A stretch of DNA of 64,000 nt. It comes from Karalla daura (Eukaryota > Chordata > Actinopteri > Chaetodontiformes > Leiognathidae). Both the position numbers and the translations under genes were made by a program. The DNA is taken from the NCBI GenBank assembly GCA_029224185.1, contig CM055206.1, forward strand, positions 9,104,183-9,168,182, read 5' to 3'. Under the pieces are notes generated by a model. That model ran no database searches. It saw only the letters and a program-made list of their open reading frames with translations, and was not told where the DNA came from. Below are positions 24,627 to 36,700 of the stretch, piece after piece. Position 1 is the first letter of the stretch. Every line of letters begins with the position of its first letter.

Positions 24627-27600
24627 ATACCACGGCGTACTGCTGATACAGCAGCTCCCGGATCTTGTAGTAATCGTCACACAGGCAGCCTTCCAGGCCA
24701 ATGCGTCCGGCCTCCGTCTGGACAAACAGCACAGAGGGAGCACAGGTCATGCGGGCGCCCGCGTCCACACCCTGTACGACAGGGCTTCACCTTCCACCGG
24801 CCGCACGGCGGGCGGCTCTGCGCTCCCTGCACACCACTGACCCCCAAACGAGCGCGCTTCCACCTCCTTCCCACACACGCTGGCAGACTTGGGATTTAAC
24901 TCTCTAATGAAGCAATCCACTTCCAGCTTCTGCATTTACATAGCGTGCACACACACACACACAGACACATACGCACGTACACACACACGCACGCACGCAC
25001 GCACACACGCACCTCTCTTACAGTCTCGCTTCTCTTTGATTTCATTTTCTGGGTTGCGTCTATTTTAAGTTCTTGTCAATTATGCATTTTGTTGTTGGGA
25101 TCTTGGCTCACTCGTACTTTTCTTTTTACTTTAGGTCTTAAGTTCTGCCAGTGATTCTTTTCTCTTTTTTTCCCCCCTTTAAATGTATGTTATTTTTTCC
25201 CCCCCAGAGGCGAGATGTTTTCGGGTGCCACTGGGGTTTTGTTTGCGTCCTGCTCAGCCGGTTTGTTTGTTTGTTTGTTCCTGTCTGGGTTTAATGTACC
25301 ATCTCTGTATTTCATACCACGGAAGTAGAGAAACGTTAACCTTCTATTTATCTAATAGCTTGATAGGTTTTTAAAATGGTGTGTCATCAGATTCACTCTC
25401 CAGGGCAAACATGAATGTTTTGGGTGGTGTTTTTATACACTCATAAAGCTACATAAACACATCTGACTGGGCTAGTGAGCCCCTCGGTGACCCTTCAATC
25501 CTACCAGTCCAACTACAGGACGTCCCACTGTAAACAACACCGCTTGGCTGCGACGCTTACAATAATACCTTGGTCCGGCGCCAGAGTTCATATACAATAT
25601 CTACAGCCTGTTGCCTGTGCCAGTGTGTCTCCAGACCACGCTGCTCCATCTCCATCCCCGGACCAGCAGGGAGGCGCACAAGCCAAATGGGCCACGCTGC
25701 TCTACAGCAACGTTACGGGTTCCAGCCGTCGATTAGAGACTAGCAGCAACCACTCAGAGCAGCGCTCACATGATATAGACTCGGCCTGTTTGTAGCAGGC
25801 GATGAATTATTCCCCGCGACCTGTTTCGGAGGCTTTGAAGAACACAAAGATGAAAGGACTCTTTTTTTCTTCTTTTTTTTAGGAGCTGAAGGTCGTTCAG
25901 GTTTTTTTTTTTCTTCCTTTCAGCCGCTTTTCGTCCGCATCTTTTCAGTTCTGCACTGAACTTCATCAAAGAGCGACACGAAAACGAGACCAGACGCCGC
26001 GGAGGCCGCGAGGCCGCGAGCCTCTGGGACAGGAGAGCGGAGCGAGTTGGAAGACGGGCGCCGAGTGACTGGGCCCCGGGGGGCCCGAGCGGGGACACTC
26101 ACCCTGCGGACGGCCACGATGTTGTTGCACACCAGCACGCCTCCCACAAACTCGGCCTGGATGCCCTCCTTCAGCAGCACCTGCTTGAAGTCGGACAGAC
26201 GGGGCTCGTTGATGAACACCGACTGGTGCCCTGGGATCTGGAGGGAGAGGAGGGAGAGCGCCACGGTCAGACTCGGGGGAGGGGGGGGGGGGCGTCGGGG
26301 TCGCTCTAACAAGCTCCGCCGCTCTCAGAGGAGAGAGGGACATCTGAGCCTCCTCGGAGTGCTGTGACTAACTGCTCTGGGATAAACCCTTCTGTCTCTC
26401 ACCTTCAGTCAACCCTCTCTCAAGCTCTTTCCTAACCACACGGGAGTGTGGTTAGGTTTCTGTCCAGTGCTGAAGAAGCAGCAGGTGCGGGGACCTGAGA
26501 GTTCATTAGCCGTTTGTGATTTTGACTGATTAGGACTCCGAAGAGGACGAGGTGACTTGCCATCCATTCGGCATCACACTGAGGCATCCAGCTTTTATAA
26601 TGCAGTCAGAGATCCCCACCAGCCCCACCGACCTTGAGCACTTGATAAACTCTCGCTGGGTACTCACACGATGGAATATGTGTTTTAAGTATTCAAAAGT
26701 TCCCGTCTCTGCACAAATGTGTTCTGCTTTATCTCACATCTGAGTTTCCGCCGTGTTTGAACATAAAAGGCTCTTTCCACATCCCTCCGCTGACCCCCAA
26801 ATGTGGAATCAAGGTACGCTTGCCTCTGCATTACTTTTTGATACAGCCGCTAGTTCAGAAGCCAGACCGAGCCGATAAACAAGCGCGATCTGGGAGCTGG
26901 GAGCCATTAGCATGCACACACCGAGACTGGTTCTCCTCAGTGGAGCAGGAGACATCCCGTGACCTGCTCTTAAACTCTCCTGGAGAAAAATCTTTGCATA
27001 TTCATAGCGTCTGGATTTATTCAATTAGGGGAGATGTAAATTTTTTAAAAGGAGGCAATTACATTATGAGTGCGGGGAAAACATATAAGACCTCAATTGG
27101 CATTCTTGGCAAGGGGAGGAGGATTGTAAAAGTTGGGGGTGAAGTTTCTGAGCGACTTGTCTGCCTCACCTCGTGTGGAGGGAGCGGCTCCAGCGTGGGA
27201 ATGACGTCGCTCTCCTCCGACACCTCCATCTCGTCCTCGCCGAACAGGTTCTTCATGGCGCGCTGCGCCGCCACGGCCGTGGCGCTGTGCTCCGTGCCCA
27301 GCTCGGGCCCCACCTCCATGGCCGGGTCCTGGCTCTCCTCCGCCTCGTCCTTCACGCCCTCCTCCAGCATCACGCCGGTGTCCACCTTCACCACGCGCAT
27401 GTCCAGCACGCCGTCGATCCACGCCAGCTCCGTGTCCTTGGCCTTGCAGAACTGCAGCGAGCTCACCAGGGAGTCTTTCAACCGGACCTGAAGACGAGAC
27501 ACACTCACATGATCAGAAGAAGACTTGGCTTGGCTCTACTACACTGTGGTCGTGAAATGGCAAAGGAGAAGACCTGGCAGACATATTGTGCAGGTTTTAC

Positions 27601-30600
27601 CCTCCCACGGCTGAACAGTTTGCATTTCTAACAGCTGACCTGGTAAATGTGTGTCTCGCTGGTGGCGTCTATCGTCTCCTGCAGTTTGGGGGTGTAGACC
27701 TTGATGTCCTTGCTGAAAGCCTTGCAGAACTCGGCCAGGTCGAGGCTGGCCTCGGGCGGCCCGTGGACGATCACCAGCTGCCTGGGCTTCATCTGGGTGA
27801 TGATCTTCTTGATGGAGTCGCCATCGGAGCGACCTTCGTAATCTATGTACGTCACCCTCGCTCTGCAGGAGGAGGAGGTGGAGGAGGAGGAGGAGGAGGA
27901 GGAGGAGGAGGAGGATGAGAGGGCACTTCTAAACACCGCAGTTCTATCAGACGTGCTAATAGAGAAGTTTGCTGAGTAGATGTAATGTTTTGCAGTGGCG
28001 CTTGACCGCTTCCACTCGTTCACACCGGGAGACAATCCAACGCACCGAAAGCTCCGCACTGTTGGCCGCGGATCAGCTACGATGGCAGGTACTGAGAGAG
28101 CAGCAGATTTTAAGGATCACTGACCTGATTTCAAGGTTTTCTATACTGCGGACACACTTGGTGGGAACAACCGACAGATCCTGGTCCATTGGCTCATCCC
28201 CGTTGGTCAACCCAGCCTCTAACTTGCTTTTCTCCTCCTCCGTGGCTTGCAATTCAGGAACCAGAAACTCTTCTAGCCTGTGAAAGGGAAAAAAAACGTC
28301 GTCTTATTGGTGATGTGAGGAAGCACAGACAGGCGGAGCTCCTCCGTGTGTCCCAGCGGTGTGGCAGCACCTGATGATCTCCCCGTACTCGTCCCATTTG
28401 ATTCGCTCTTCGTGCATGGGGAACATGGGATACGCCTTTTTGGCTTGTTTGAAGAAGCTGCCTTTGCGGCTGCCCTCGGACTTCATCATCAGGTCGTGGT
28501 GCTTCGTTTTCACCACGGCCGGCTGATCCATGTCGTCGTCGATGTCGCTCTCGTCGCTGGAGTCGACGTCCACCCTGAAATGGATATCGAGTGAGTCGGG
28601 GCCCGTCTCTCGTTTAGAGATTTTCCTCGAAATAGCCGGCTTTTACGAGGACCTCTGATTGGTGCCGCTGTCAGATGAATCACATGAACCGAATGTTTTT
28701 CAGCGACACCAGAAATAAAGCATCAAAACGAGACATAACACCCTGAAGTCGCCATTTGATCCGTGTCTATTTCTACTTACTCCTTTGCTTGTTCAAGCTT
28801 TTTCGCAGCCTCTTTCTTTATTTTATCCTTTTCAAGGTATTCTTCCAGCTCCTTGCCTTCGAGCTTCACTCTCTTCCTCACCTGTCATTATGACAAGAAA
28901 GATGGATTACGCTGCAAGTGACAGAATGACACATTTTGCTCTTTTCTCAGCTGGGTCTGTGCGAGCCAGACGGATGATTCCCGGGGGGCAAACGCCGCTT
29001 GAGGAGGAAAAAAACAAAACAAACTCCGTTCCATCACGGTCGCACCTCGAGATTCATCGTCCGCTCTCCGGGGTGGTCGATGAGGTAGCGGGCCAGGGTT
29101 CCGGGTGTAGTCCGGTAGGTCAAGATGACAGAGTTTTTGGCCTCCTGGCACCAGTGGATGAAAAGCTCTCTGGAGAAGCCAGACTCGAGGTCCGGCTGGC
29201 TGCAGAGGACCACCTTGGGACTGGGCACCCGGGCCAGGTCTGCCAGACTGTGGCACAGGGTCAGGTGGCGGAACTGGAATGGGTTGTTCCTCTTGTCTTC
29301 AAAACACCTCATGAGCTTATCACTCATCCACTCCACCTGCAGAGAGACAACAGATTAACTATTTCTCATTCAAAATGATATTTTGCAAAGCTTCCTGCTT
29401 CCTGCAGCTTCCATGTAAACGATGCACATTTATTGGTTTTCGAATGAGATTCTGGTCTCAAGTCCAGTCTATCAGGTACAATTTGCAGTCTAAAGGTGAA
29501 AAACTGATCAGCACCTGGGATTTTGAGAACTCCACCACATTATAGCTGACGTTGTTAAGTAGAGCTAGTGGGTAAACTCCCAATCCAGCATCCTTTGTCC
29601 TCCAAATCTGGTCCAGAAGCTGAGCCAGTTCCAGAACACGTCCCGCTGTGTCCACGGCAATCAGAACATTTCCATCACCACGCAGGGTCTCCATGACATT
29701 GGCTGCAAGTAGAGGAATGTGACAAATAATAACATATCTTGTCTGTTAATTGTTCCAACAGACAAATGAATAAAGCTCAACAGTGAGTTGTGATTGCTTA
29801 CTCAGGAGCATTTCATCTCTTTGTTTGCGACGGGGCTGCACATATGCAGCATTGAAGGAGTCTGTGATAAGTAGAGAGGGTCGACTAATGCTCTCCAGAG
29901 TGCAGCCATTAAGGTGGCTAGAAGAGAGAAACACATGAAGAAAGCAATGAAATCAACATATCTAACAAAATACAGTATTTGTTTTAGATGATTTTGTCCA
30001 GGCTCACATTTCTCTCTTGTGGTTGAAGTCCACAGCATAAACAATCTCCTCCTCCCCGTCCTTCACGATTTTCCAAATGGTCCCTCCAATCATGTGACCA
30101 GCGGGGAGAGGAGTGATGGAAAGGCCGTGTCCTTTGCCTGTCACGAAGAAAGAAAGATGTGAAACACTCGTATGTGATATAATGAGAATAATATTGACAT
30201 ACAAACTGTTTGTAATTAACTCACCTTTCAGGTTAACAATCTGAGAATATTTCAGCTGCTGGATTTTATCAAAAGCAGAGTCCACATCATCCAGAGTGAA
30301 CAGTGTGAAGTCTTCACTGTTGTTCCGAGACTAAGTGGACAGAGGGACGTGATCAATGAGGCAACGATGACCCACTGGAAAATGTGACCGTTTTTATATT
30401 TACTTCTTACCTGATACAGATCATACATGAACATCTGACCCATCTTGTAGACAGGAATTGTAGCATAGATAGTGCAGTTCAGCCCCAGCTTGCCCACAGC
30501 ATACGGCAGGGCTCCAAGGTGGATAGGGTCAGGGTGGGAGAGGAGCACAGCATCCACCTGATGGACGTATCTGCAGGGAAACAGAAGCATGAGGCACTCC

Positions 30601-30826
30601 AGTCACATAACAAGACAGGTGGTTTGGTGAAAGGCGCTGTCGCCAGAGTTAACTTGATGAATGGATGCTGTAATTACCGCTTCATGGCATCAATGATGTC
30701 CATTGAGAAGTTTTCATCCCAGCCACAGTCCAGGAGAAAGCGGAATTCATCCACCTGCAGCAGGTAACAGAGGGCAGACTCCTCCTGCACCCCTGACACG
30801 GCTGTCAGCTTGATAATGGACGTCAT
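24625..30826 (-). CDS. cpsf2: Cleavage and polyadenylation specificity factor subunit 2 (CPSF100)
   Basis: CPSF2 is the non-catalytic partner of the CPSF3 endonuclease in nuclear pre-mRNA 3'-end cleavage and histone mRNA processing. Fourteen coding exons join in frame: 30826-30678, 30570-30411, 30330-30225, 30137-30008, 29917-29802, 29702-29515, 29336-29046, 28881-28781, 28574-28371, 28277-28125, 27862-27640, 27487-27170, 26237-26103, 24717-24625. They total 2367 bases, about 788 residues, against 782 in human as I recall. The start MTSIIKLTAV is the family's. The N-terminal metallo-beta-lactamase fold shows LLDCGWDE and LSHPDPIHLGALP; the Asp-Pro in place of canonical HxHxDH ligands fits the known inactive status. 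A beta-CASP region follows (VDTAGRVLELAQLL), then an acidic linker (exon 9), RVTYIDYEGRSDGDS and HGPPEAS. The conserved tail ends LLYQQYAVV. A non-coding 5' exon is likely, since an AG acceptor lies 19 bases above the ATG. Confidence 0.97.
24948..25013 (+). repeat. (CA)n imperfect repeat
   Basis: CA/CG-interrupted dinucleotide array inside the last intron of cpsf2 (24718-26102). The rest of that intron shows T-rich tracts and no coding signal. Confidence 0.9.
27867..27915 (+). repeat. (GGA)n repeat at a cpsf2 splice acceptor
   Basis: Read on the gene strand this is a TCC array of about 48 bases. It ends three bases before the AG acceptor of the exon starting at 27862, so it supplies the polypyrimidine tract of that intron. 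Confidence 0.93.
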
Positions 30827-30849
30827 ATTTGCTTCACTTGTGCAGCTGC

Positions 30850-31590
30850 AAGTACAAGACATTTGCATTAGACCACACCGACCATTTGGTGATGAATTCA
30901 CGGGACAAAACAACAGAACCTACAGTTAGTTATCACGAAGAACTACTTCAGGTCAGTTCAACTAACAAAGAAAACAAAGCTGCATCACCATGCTACGGAT
31001 ATAAACTGACATGGGAATACACTGTTAATTGATACCTAGAATGCGTAGGCGATTCATCGGACTATTTTATAGTATAGAAGTAAATAGTTGTGCTCGTAGC
31101 AACAGCTAACAAAACACCCGGCAAAGCATGCTGGCTACATTTCAGCTTGTTGATGTGAATGAATGGGATAGACAAAGAAACTTGCAACGTACCATGAGAT
31201 GTGGGATAATATACGCTTTCTTTTGTTTCAGTAGAAAGAAATGTGGGTTTTATTATTGTTCCAGTATTAAGACATTTTGGCTCGCGTTTTTTCATTCACA
31301 GACTTTAGCTAGGCGGCCATGTTGCTTGCGTCATCGTACGTGAACGGGGTAAAGGAGCAAACCAAGTCTGGCAGTACTAATGCAAATTATTTCACGATTT
31401 AACCTCGAATACCCATTTCATTTTTCCATACCTAAACAAACATGTTTCAATATTTTACATTTTAATGTTAAAGCAATATCGCAGACAACCACAGGATGAG
31501 CGCCACTGAAAGTTATGAAGGTTTTTATTGTTCCGACAACACTGTCGGACTGTCACAGTTGGTACGGTCCTACGTCCTCTGCTGGTGAGT
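30850..31590. promoter_or_regulatory. Bidirectional promoter region, cpsf2 / ndufb1
   Basis: The two genes run head to head with their start codons 1.6 kb apart. Near the middle is GGCGGCCATGTTG (31312-31324), containing the YY1 core CCATNTT that is frequent at housekeeping promoters, followed at 31327 by TGCGTCA, close to a CRE/ATF site. Possible non-coding exon donors are GTACGT on minus (31192-31187) for cpsf2 and GTGAGT on plus (31585) for ndufb1. Both are guesses from consensus match. No TATA box stands out. Confidence 0.5.
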
Positions 31591-32429
31591 GAGGAGCTGA
31601 AGGCCACGGCTTGCTGTAAACACAAGGTAATATCATCATTACTGCGTTGTTTTGTGTCTGTGCTGTTTGTCCTGCTGCACAATAACACATTGGCTAAGTT
31701 AAATACAAATAATACACGCCACAGGGAAATTATTCTCGAGGAAAACCCTATAGCTGTTGCATATGCTAACTAGCTCGCTAGCCAGAGGCTGATGCCTTTG
31801 CAGTAATGACTGTGGAGCGTCGCTTTATCATCAGATTTATTCCATGAAAAGTTATAATATAATGCTCAGTGTAAATATTGAAATCGCCACAAATGTCGCT
31901 TTAGACGTGCTGTACTTGCTGCAGTTAATGTCAAGGAAATGTATGCGTGTGCTGTTTAATTGTTTGAGAAGTAACATGACTGTATTTACACTACAGTACT
32001 TAATTGTAACGTGTTCATATGGACTAGAGTCTAACAGATTTAGCGATCTAAGCTTTTCAATTCCCACTCAGAAATATAGCTGTGGTCATGTTAAGTCCCC
32101 ATAGTGTTGTGTAGGAGTAGTATAACAAGATACACTGGACAAAAATGATTCAGTAACAACTCAATGTCAGTCCTAGGGTATTCTATTTTATTATTTGATG
32201 GTGTTTTTACTTCTTGCGTCAACATCCGAGATCTGCAATGCACAAAGGCTGCAGCAAATCCGCAGTTTGGACAAGTTTTAATTGATTGTACTCACTTTCT
32301 CAATGTTAAACATGTGAGAGAGTCTTAGGCGGCAGCATCACAGCAAATAGTGGCATGACTGCTTTGGGTCAAATCAGTTTCACATGAGTTGATTTTACCA
32401 CGCATCCTCTGTTTACCTCTGTAGGAACC

Positions 32430-33402
32430 ATGGTTAACTTTGTGGCACTGGCCCGTGAACACTGGGTGAACGTCTTGGTGCCCATGGGCTTCTTGATGGG
32501 ATGGTACCTCGACAGACGACAGGACCAGAAGCTCACAGCTTTCAGGAACAAAAGTGTCTTGTACCAGAGGTAAGAAATAAAATCTTTTTTCTACCAGTCT
32601 TAAAACTTAGAACAGACCCTCCTGGGTTACCATTCAATTAGGCATATAGAGAGGATAATTTTGGTATTAGGCAAACAATCACTTGAAGTAATTGTCCATA
32701 TAATACAGAATGTGTTGTGATTAGAGCTGCAACAATTATTTTGTAGTCGATTAAAATCAACTCATTGTTTGTTATAAAATGATGCAAAAACCTTAGAAGC
32801 TTAGATCAGAGGATACGGTCAAGGTCACCCACCCATCACAGGGTGTTCTACATACATCCTCACTGATCAGCCTGGAGGAGATGGTAACAGGACTTTTCAT
32901 CAAGCCCCCATGTGCTTTGGATCTATATCAACCACATAATGAAGAGAATCTAAGATGGATCCCATTTCAGCGTGGTACCAAAAACATGTTGTCAGCCTGA
33001 CTTTTCACATTAATCCTCATGAAGTGACATACTGTTGTGTTGTTGCACTGTTTAGATGTCGAAGAAAAAGCCCCAACTGCCCCAATATCACAAATAAGCC
33101 GCTTATAATCGCATTTAGACAAGCCTCAATATGTCTGGAACTAAGTTTTCTAGACTGATGAGATCAAAACTTAATGGTTTGAATTACATGACAGTGACAT
33201 CCTTCTGCCCAGGAGAAATACATTATAAGCACAACTTTGTGTCATATCAGGTGAACCTGAAGTCTAAGCCAGAATACACAACGATGCACATGAAACAGAA
33301 AAAAAAGTATGATAGTTTGCTGCTTTGAAAGTATTATTTCAAACTCTTCTACTTGTTTTCTTCAGGGACCTGAAGCCTGGTGAAGAGCTGACCTGGAAGT
33401 AG
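32430..33402 (+). CDS. ndufb1: NADH:ubiquinone oxidoreductase subunit B1
   Basis: A small accessory subunit of mitochondrial complex I, in the membrane arm of the inner membrane. Two coding exons, 32430-32569 and 33366-33402, join AG|G in frame to give 58 residues, the same length as the human protein. One membrane helix is visible (about residues 12-27, VNVLVPMGFLMGWYL), followed by the basic DRR and the signature LTAFRNKSVLY, and it ends EELTWK; human ends EEVTWK. The start is the first ATG after the AG acceptor at 32423-32424, so the upstream exon is non-coding. A polyadenylation signal lies about 110 bases past the stop. The 796-base intron shows a possible degraded repeat near 32810-32870 and nothing else. 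Confidence 0.97.
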
Positions 33403-33510
33403 ACCATGTCTGCCAAGAATGTGTCCTCTGACTTTGATGTGAATGATTGCCCTCAAATCAGAATATTTAATGAGATTTCTGTTTTCTTCTATTGAGTTGT
33501 ATCAACCAAG

Positions 33511-33516
33511 AATAAA
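33511..33516 (+). terminator. ndufb1 polyadenylation signal
   Basis: AATAAA 109 bases after the ndufb1 stop codon, followed within 30 bases by T/GT-rich sequence (around 33538-33560) that would serve as the downstream element. Confidence 0.8.
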
Positions 33517-33600
33517 CATGCCCTTTCACCACAGTCGCTTTGTACTTGTGTTTGTGACTTTTGCTGCATGACACAAATCACATCCTTTTTAAGAAAACGG

Positions 33601-33606
33601 TTTATT
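33601..33606 (-). terminator. riox1 polyadenylation signal
   Basis: TTTATT on plus, AATAAA on the gene strand, about 140 bases beyond the riox1 stop. Cleavage would fall near 33580, about 45 bases from the expected end of ndufb1. Confidence 0.7.
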
Positions 33607-33744
33607 TGATGCTGACCAGAGAACAAATTCATTAGGGGATGGTTCAGTGCGACTATTCCAGAAAAGTTAATGAAGAGCTTATTTCTGTACAAAGGGAATT
33701 CGACTCTTTTCATGCAGTCAGCGTGACTGAAGATTCTTTGGCCA

Positions 33745-36700
33745 CTAGAGAGCCTCTGCAGTGTGGATAATCCCCTTCTCAAAGAGCAGCTCGGCCAAAC
33801 CAATCTGGGGGGAAAAGGAAAAAACGACTTGAACAATTCAGACCACTTACTTCACAAAAATGCAGCCTCGACAATATTTGCTCTTCATATGAACTGCACT
33901 GTGTTTTAATTAATACCAACAAAATTACATTCATACCCTGTCGTCCTCAGAATCACATGGGAGACTTCCCACTGTCACAAATTTGGGATACGAATGGATC
34001 AGAAACTCCACGGCATCTGTGTGCTGGGAGGAAGAACAAGTCATTAGGTGACAGCGGCAGCTGGACGACCAACACCACATTTGCTGCCGGCCCGGCCTCC
34101 GAAAACCTACCTCTGTGTTTATTTCAAAACTCTTGGGCTCCTCTTTGTGGTAAACCCTGGAGTTGTCCGTCGTGTAGTAGAGATGAACAGCCTCCCCATC
34201 ACTGCATAGCCTGAGAGGACAGAAGACGGGGCTGATTCACATTCACATGTTATGCACTGAGACAAGGACAAGCACATGTCGGACCACTTGTTCATCTACA
34301 GTAGCTCCACTGGCTGATTGATGGACCTGCTGCCATTCACACAAAGGCTCTTATCAGGGCGTGCGTTATCCCCTATCTGAGTGTCAAAGAAGCATCCATC
34401 ATCTTTCACCACCACCTGTACAAGGACATCTCTTCTTTATAGTCCCTCAGTGGTGGTCTTCAGGAGGCTTGAAGACCCAGCTCTTTTAGGAACATCTCTC
34501 CTAACACTACCCTTATTGTTCCTTTGTCTCCTGCCATCTCTGCAATCTTGTACACTCTTGTAATCTCATCCCTTGCTAGTATGAAGAATGTAAAGCAGTA
34601 TATATGACACTGGATTCGATTACAACAAGCGTCTGCTAAATTCCTGAACGTTAGTGGGAGTAGAACATGTTTAGCAGTACATTTTGTGCAGCCGCGTGGT
34701 TACCTTGCACAATCGGCCCGCAGGAGTCGGACTCGTGTCTGTGTGGTGAATTGTGCACCCACGTCCACAACGCGCCCCCGCTCCCACCTGGCAGGTGCTC
34801 CTCTCACACTGCTGGCCAACTCCTCTGTGGGCGAGTTCACAATCGCAAGCATTTGGCACGCTCTGAAAACCACACTTTCCTGCAGCTGCACAATGTTTTT
34901 CTGAAGGAGGCGAGCTGAGAGTGAGCCTCTTGCCTCCAGTTCATGGGATGCAAAGTGTCCCTGTACCTGGGGTGAGCACTGGAGGGAGGCAGTCGTGCAG
35001 GAAGTTGCGGGCTTTTTGATCCACGGCGGCGTCTATCGGCGCGTATTCGGCCAGCTTCTTCATCAGGGTCTCGATCCGGGAGAAGAACTTGGACCTGCGC
35101 GGGTCCTCCTGGAAAGACGTACAGCACGTCACCGATGGAGAGCAAAGGACGGGGAAGGGCGGGACAACACGAGACGACTCATGACCTACCTTGTCAGAGT
35201 TCTGGACTCCCATGTACGTCAGGTAGTCGAGGGGTAGGCCCCGTCTGAACTCCACATCCTCCTCCATCGCGATTTCCAGAGCTGCTGGAACCACCTGAGA
35301 GTGGGAAAATCTTTTGTAAACGTGAAAATAAAACCAGCTTAAAACTTCCTCCCGAGGCTGAGAGGGGCATTGTTTCTCTAAGCTGCACTCCTTTGATCGA
35401 GGATCAAACCTGGCAGCAGTCATTACCGCCACGTTTTTCCAGAGGTAGAGACACATGCCCTGTCTGTAAATCGTGTTTTGCATGGATTGTCTTGACATGA
35501 TTCAGATGCATTAAGACGGACCAGCCGCTGCGGCAGGACTTGTATTTCGGGCTTTGTTTTCTTCTCTGGTGCAGAGCTCTCACTGCTGCGAAGCATTAAC
35601 AATTTACTGGTGGGGCGCCGCTGCAGCTGTATTTCTATATTATTCATTATTTCTCGTATTATCTTCAGATTAAAATCTCCTCAGCCAAACTTTCCACTAA
35701 CTCTCTTGTTTATTCCAACACAAACATCTGCTGCTACAGCTGCAAAAATCAATTCCAAACTATCCAGCGGCAATGTTCTTTCATACTGCGGCTCTGGATT
35801 AATAATATTCACTGCTGCTTTATCTGAACAACTCAAAACAAACAGTTTTTGCCATACCAAGCCAGAGCCTTAGCCTTCTTCTATGATTAATAAAAAGTTT
35901 ATAATTGTAGAGCTGAGATTGAAATCCACGGGGCTCTTTTTGGATCCTACTGTGCTGCAGAGCAGCTCATTGCTGTGGAGTTCAGTCTTTCTTGCAGCCA
36001 GCTCCTATTTCCTGTTAGAACCGAATGTGTTTAGATAAGGAGACAGAAAAGCATTCTTGCACCATAACTAATGTTTAATCGATGAATGACTGATGCAAGA
36101 AGCTATTGACATCTGCTAATGTAATCTATCACATCCTGATGCAGCCTCTGGTTCGCCATCTCGGAGAAGTACCTTCTGCAACAGATCGCCCCAGCTGTTC
36201 TTCTGGAAAGACGAGATGGTGATGTGGAGGGAGTGGGCATCCGGGAGGCAGTCGCCCTGGTGGATGAATCCTCTGGGGAAGTAGAGGAGATCCCCGGCTT
36301 CCAGCACCACTTCCAGGATCGGCTTGCCAATGTCCCCCTGGTCAAAGTTTGCTGTAGATGAAACACAGAGCGGTCTGGATAATGACAGCTACACGCTGTA
36401 CATCATATGATGTTTATAGAATGTGGAAAGACAAGTAAATCCCGAAAAAGATGTTCTCGATACTCACGACTTGACAGCACGGGCAGGACCTCCTCCTCCG
36501 TCCTGAGAAAATGGGAAAATGGGTGTCATAGTGTGTTTCTCGGTCAAATATCTTACTTCTCAGTGAGGTTTATGCCAAAGTGTACACGAGCAAAGAGATT
36601 TTTTCCCGTTTGCTCACCTTGGGTTGTAAACTCTCCAGTGCTTCTTGCCCTCTAGCTGGATCACAAACGCCTCAATGTCGTCATAATGTGGAGCAAAGCC

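Noticed and set aside
24211..24840. Plus-strand open frame of 209 codons with poly-Leu
   Set aside because: Built from the A-rich, GA, CTC and CTG repeats at the cpsf2 3' end; no family resemblance.
26757..27491. Plus-strand open frame of 244 codons
   Set aside because: Covers the cpsf2 exon 27487-27170 in antisense. The Ser/Thr-rich product mirrors that exon.
34837..34891. Longer riox1 exon using the CTTCAG acceptor near 34908
   Set aside because: It would put the conserved DVGAQFTTQT segment out of frame. The acceptor giving a start at 34824 keeps the phase and matches the family.
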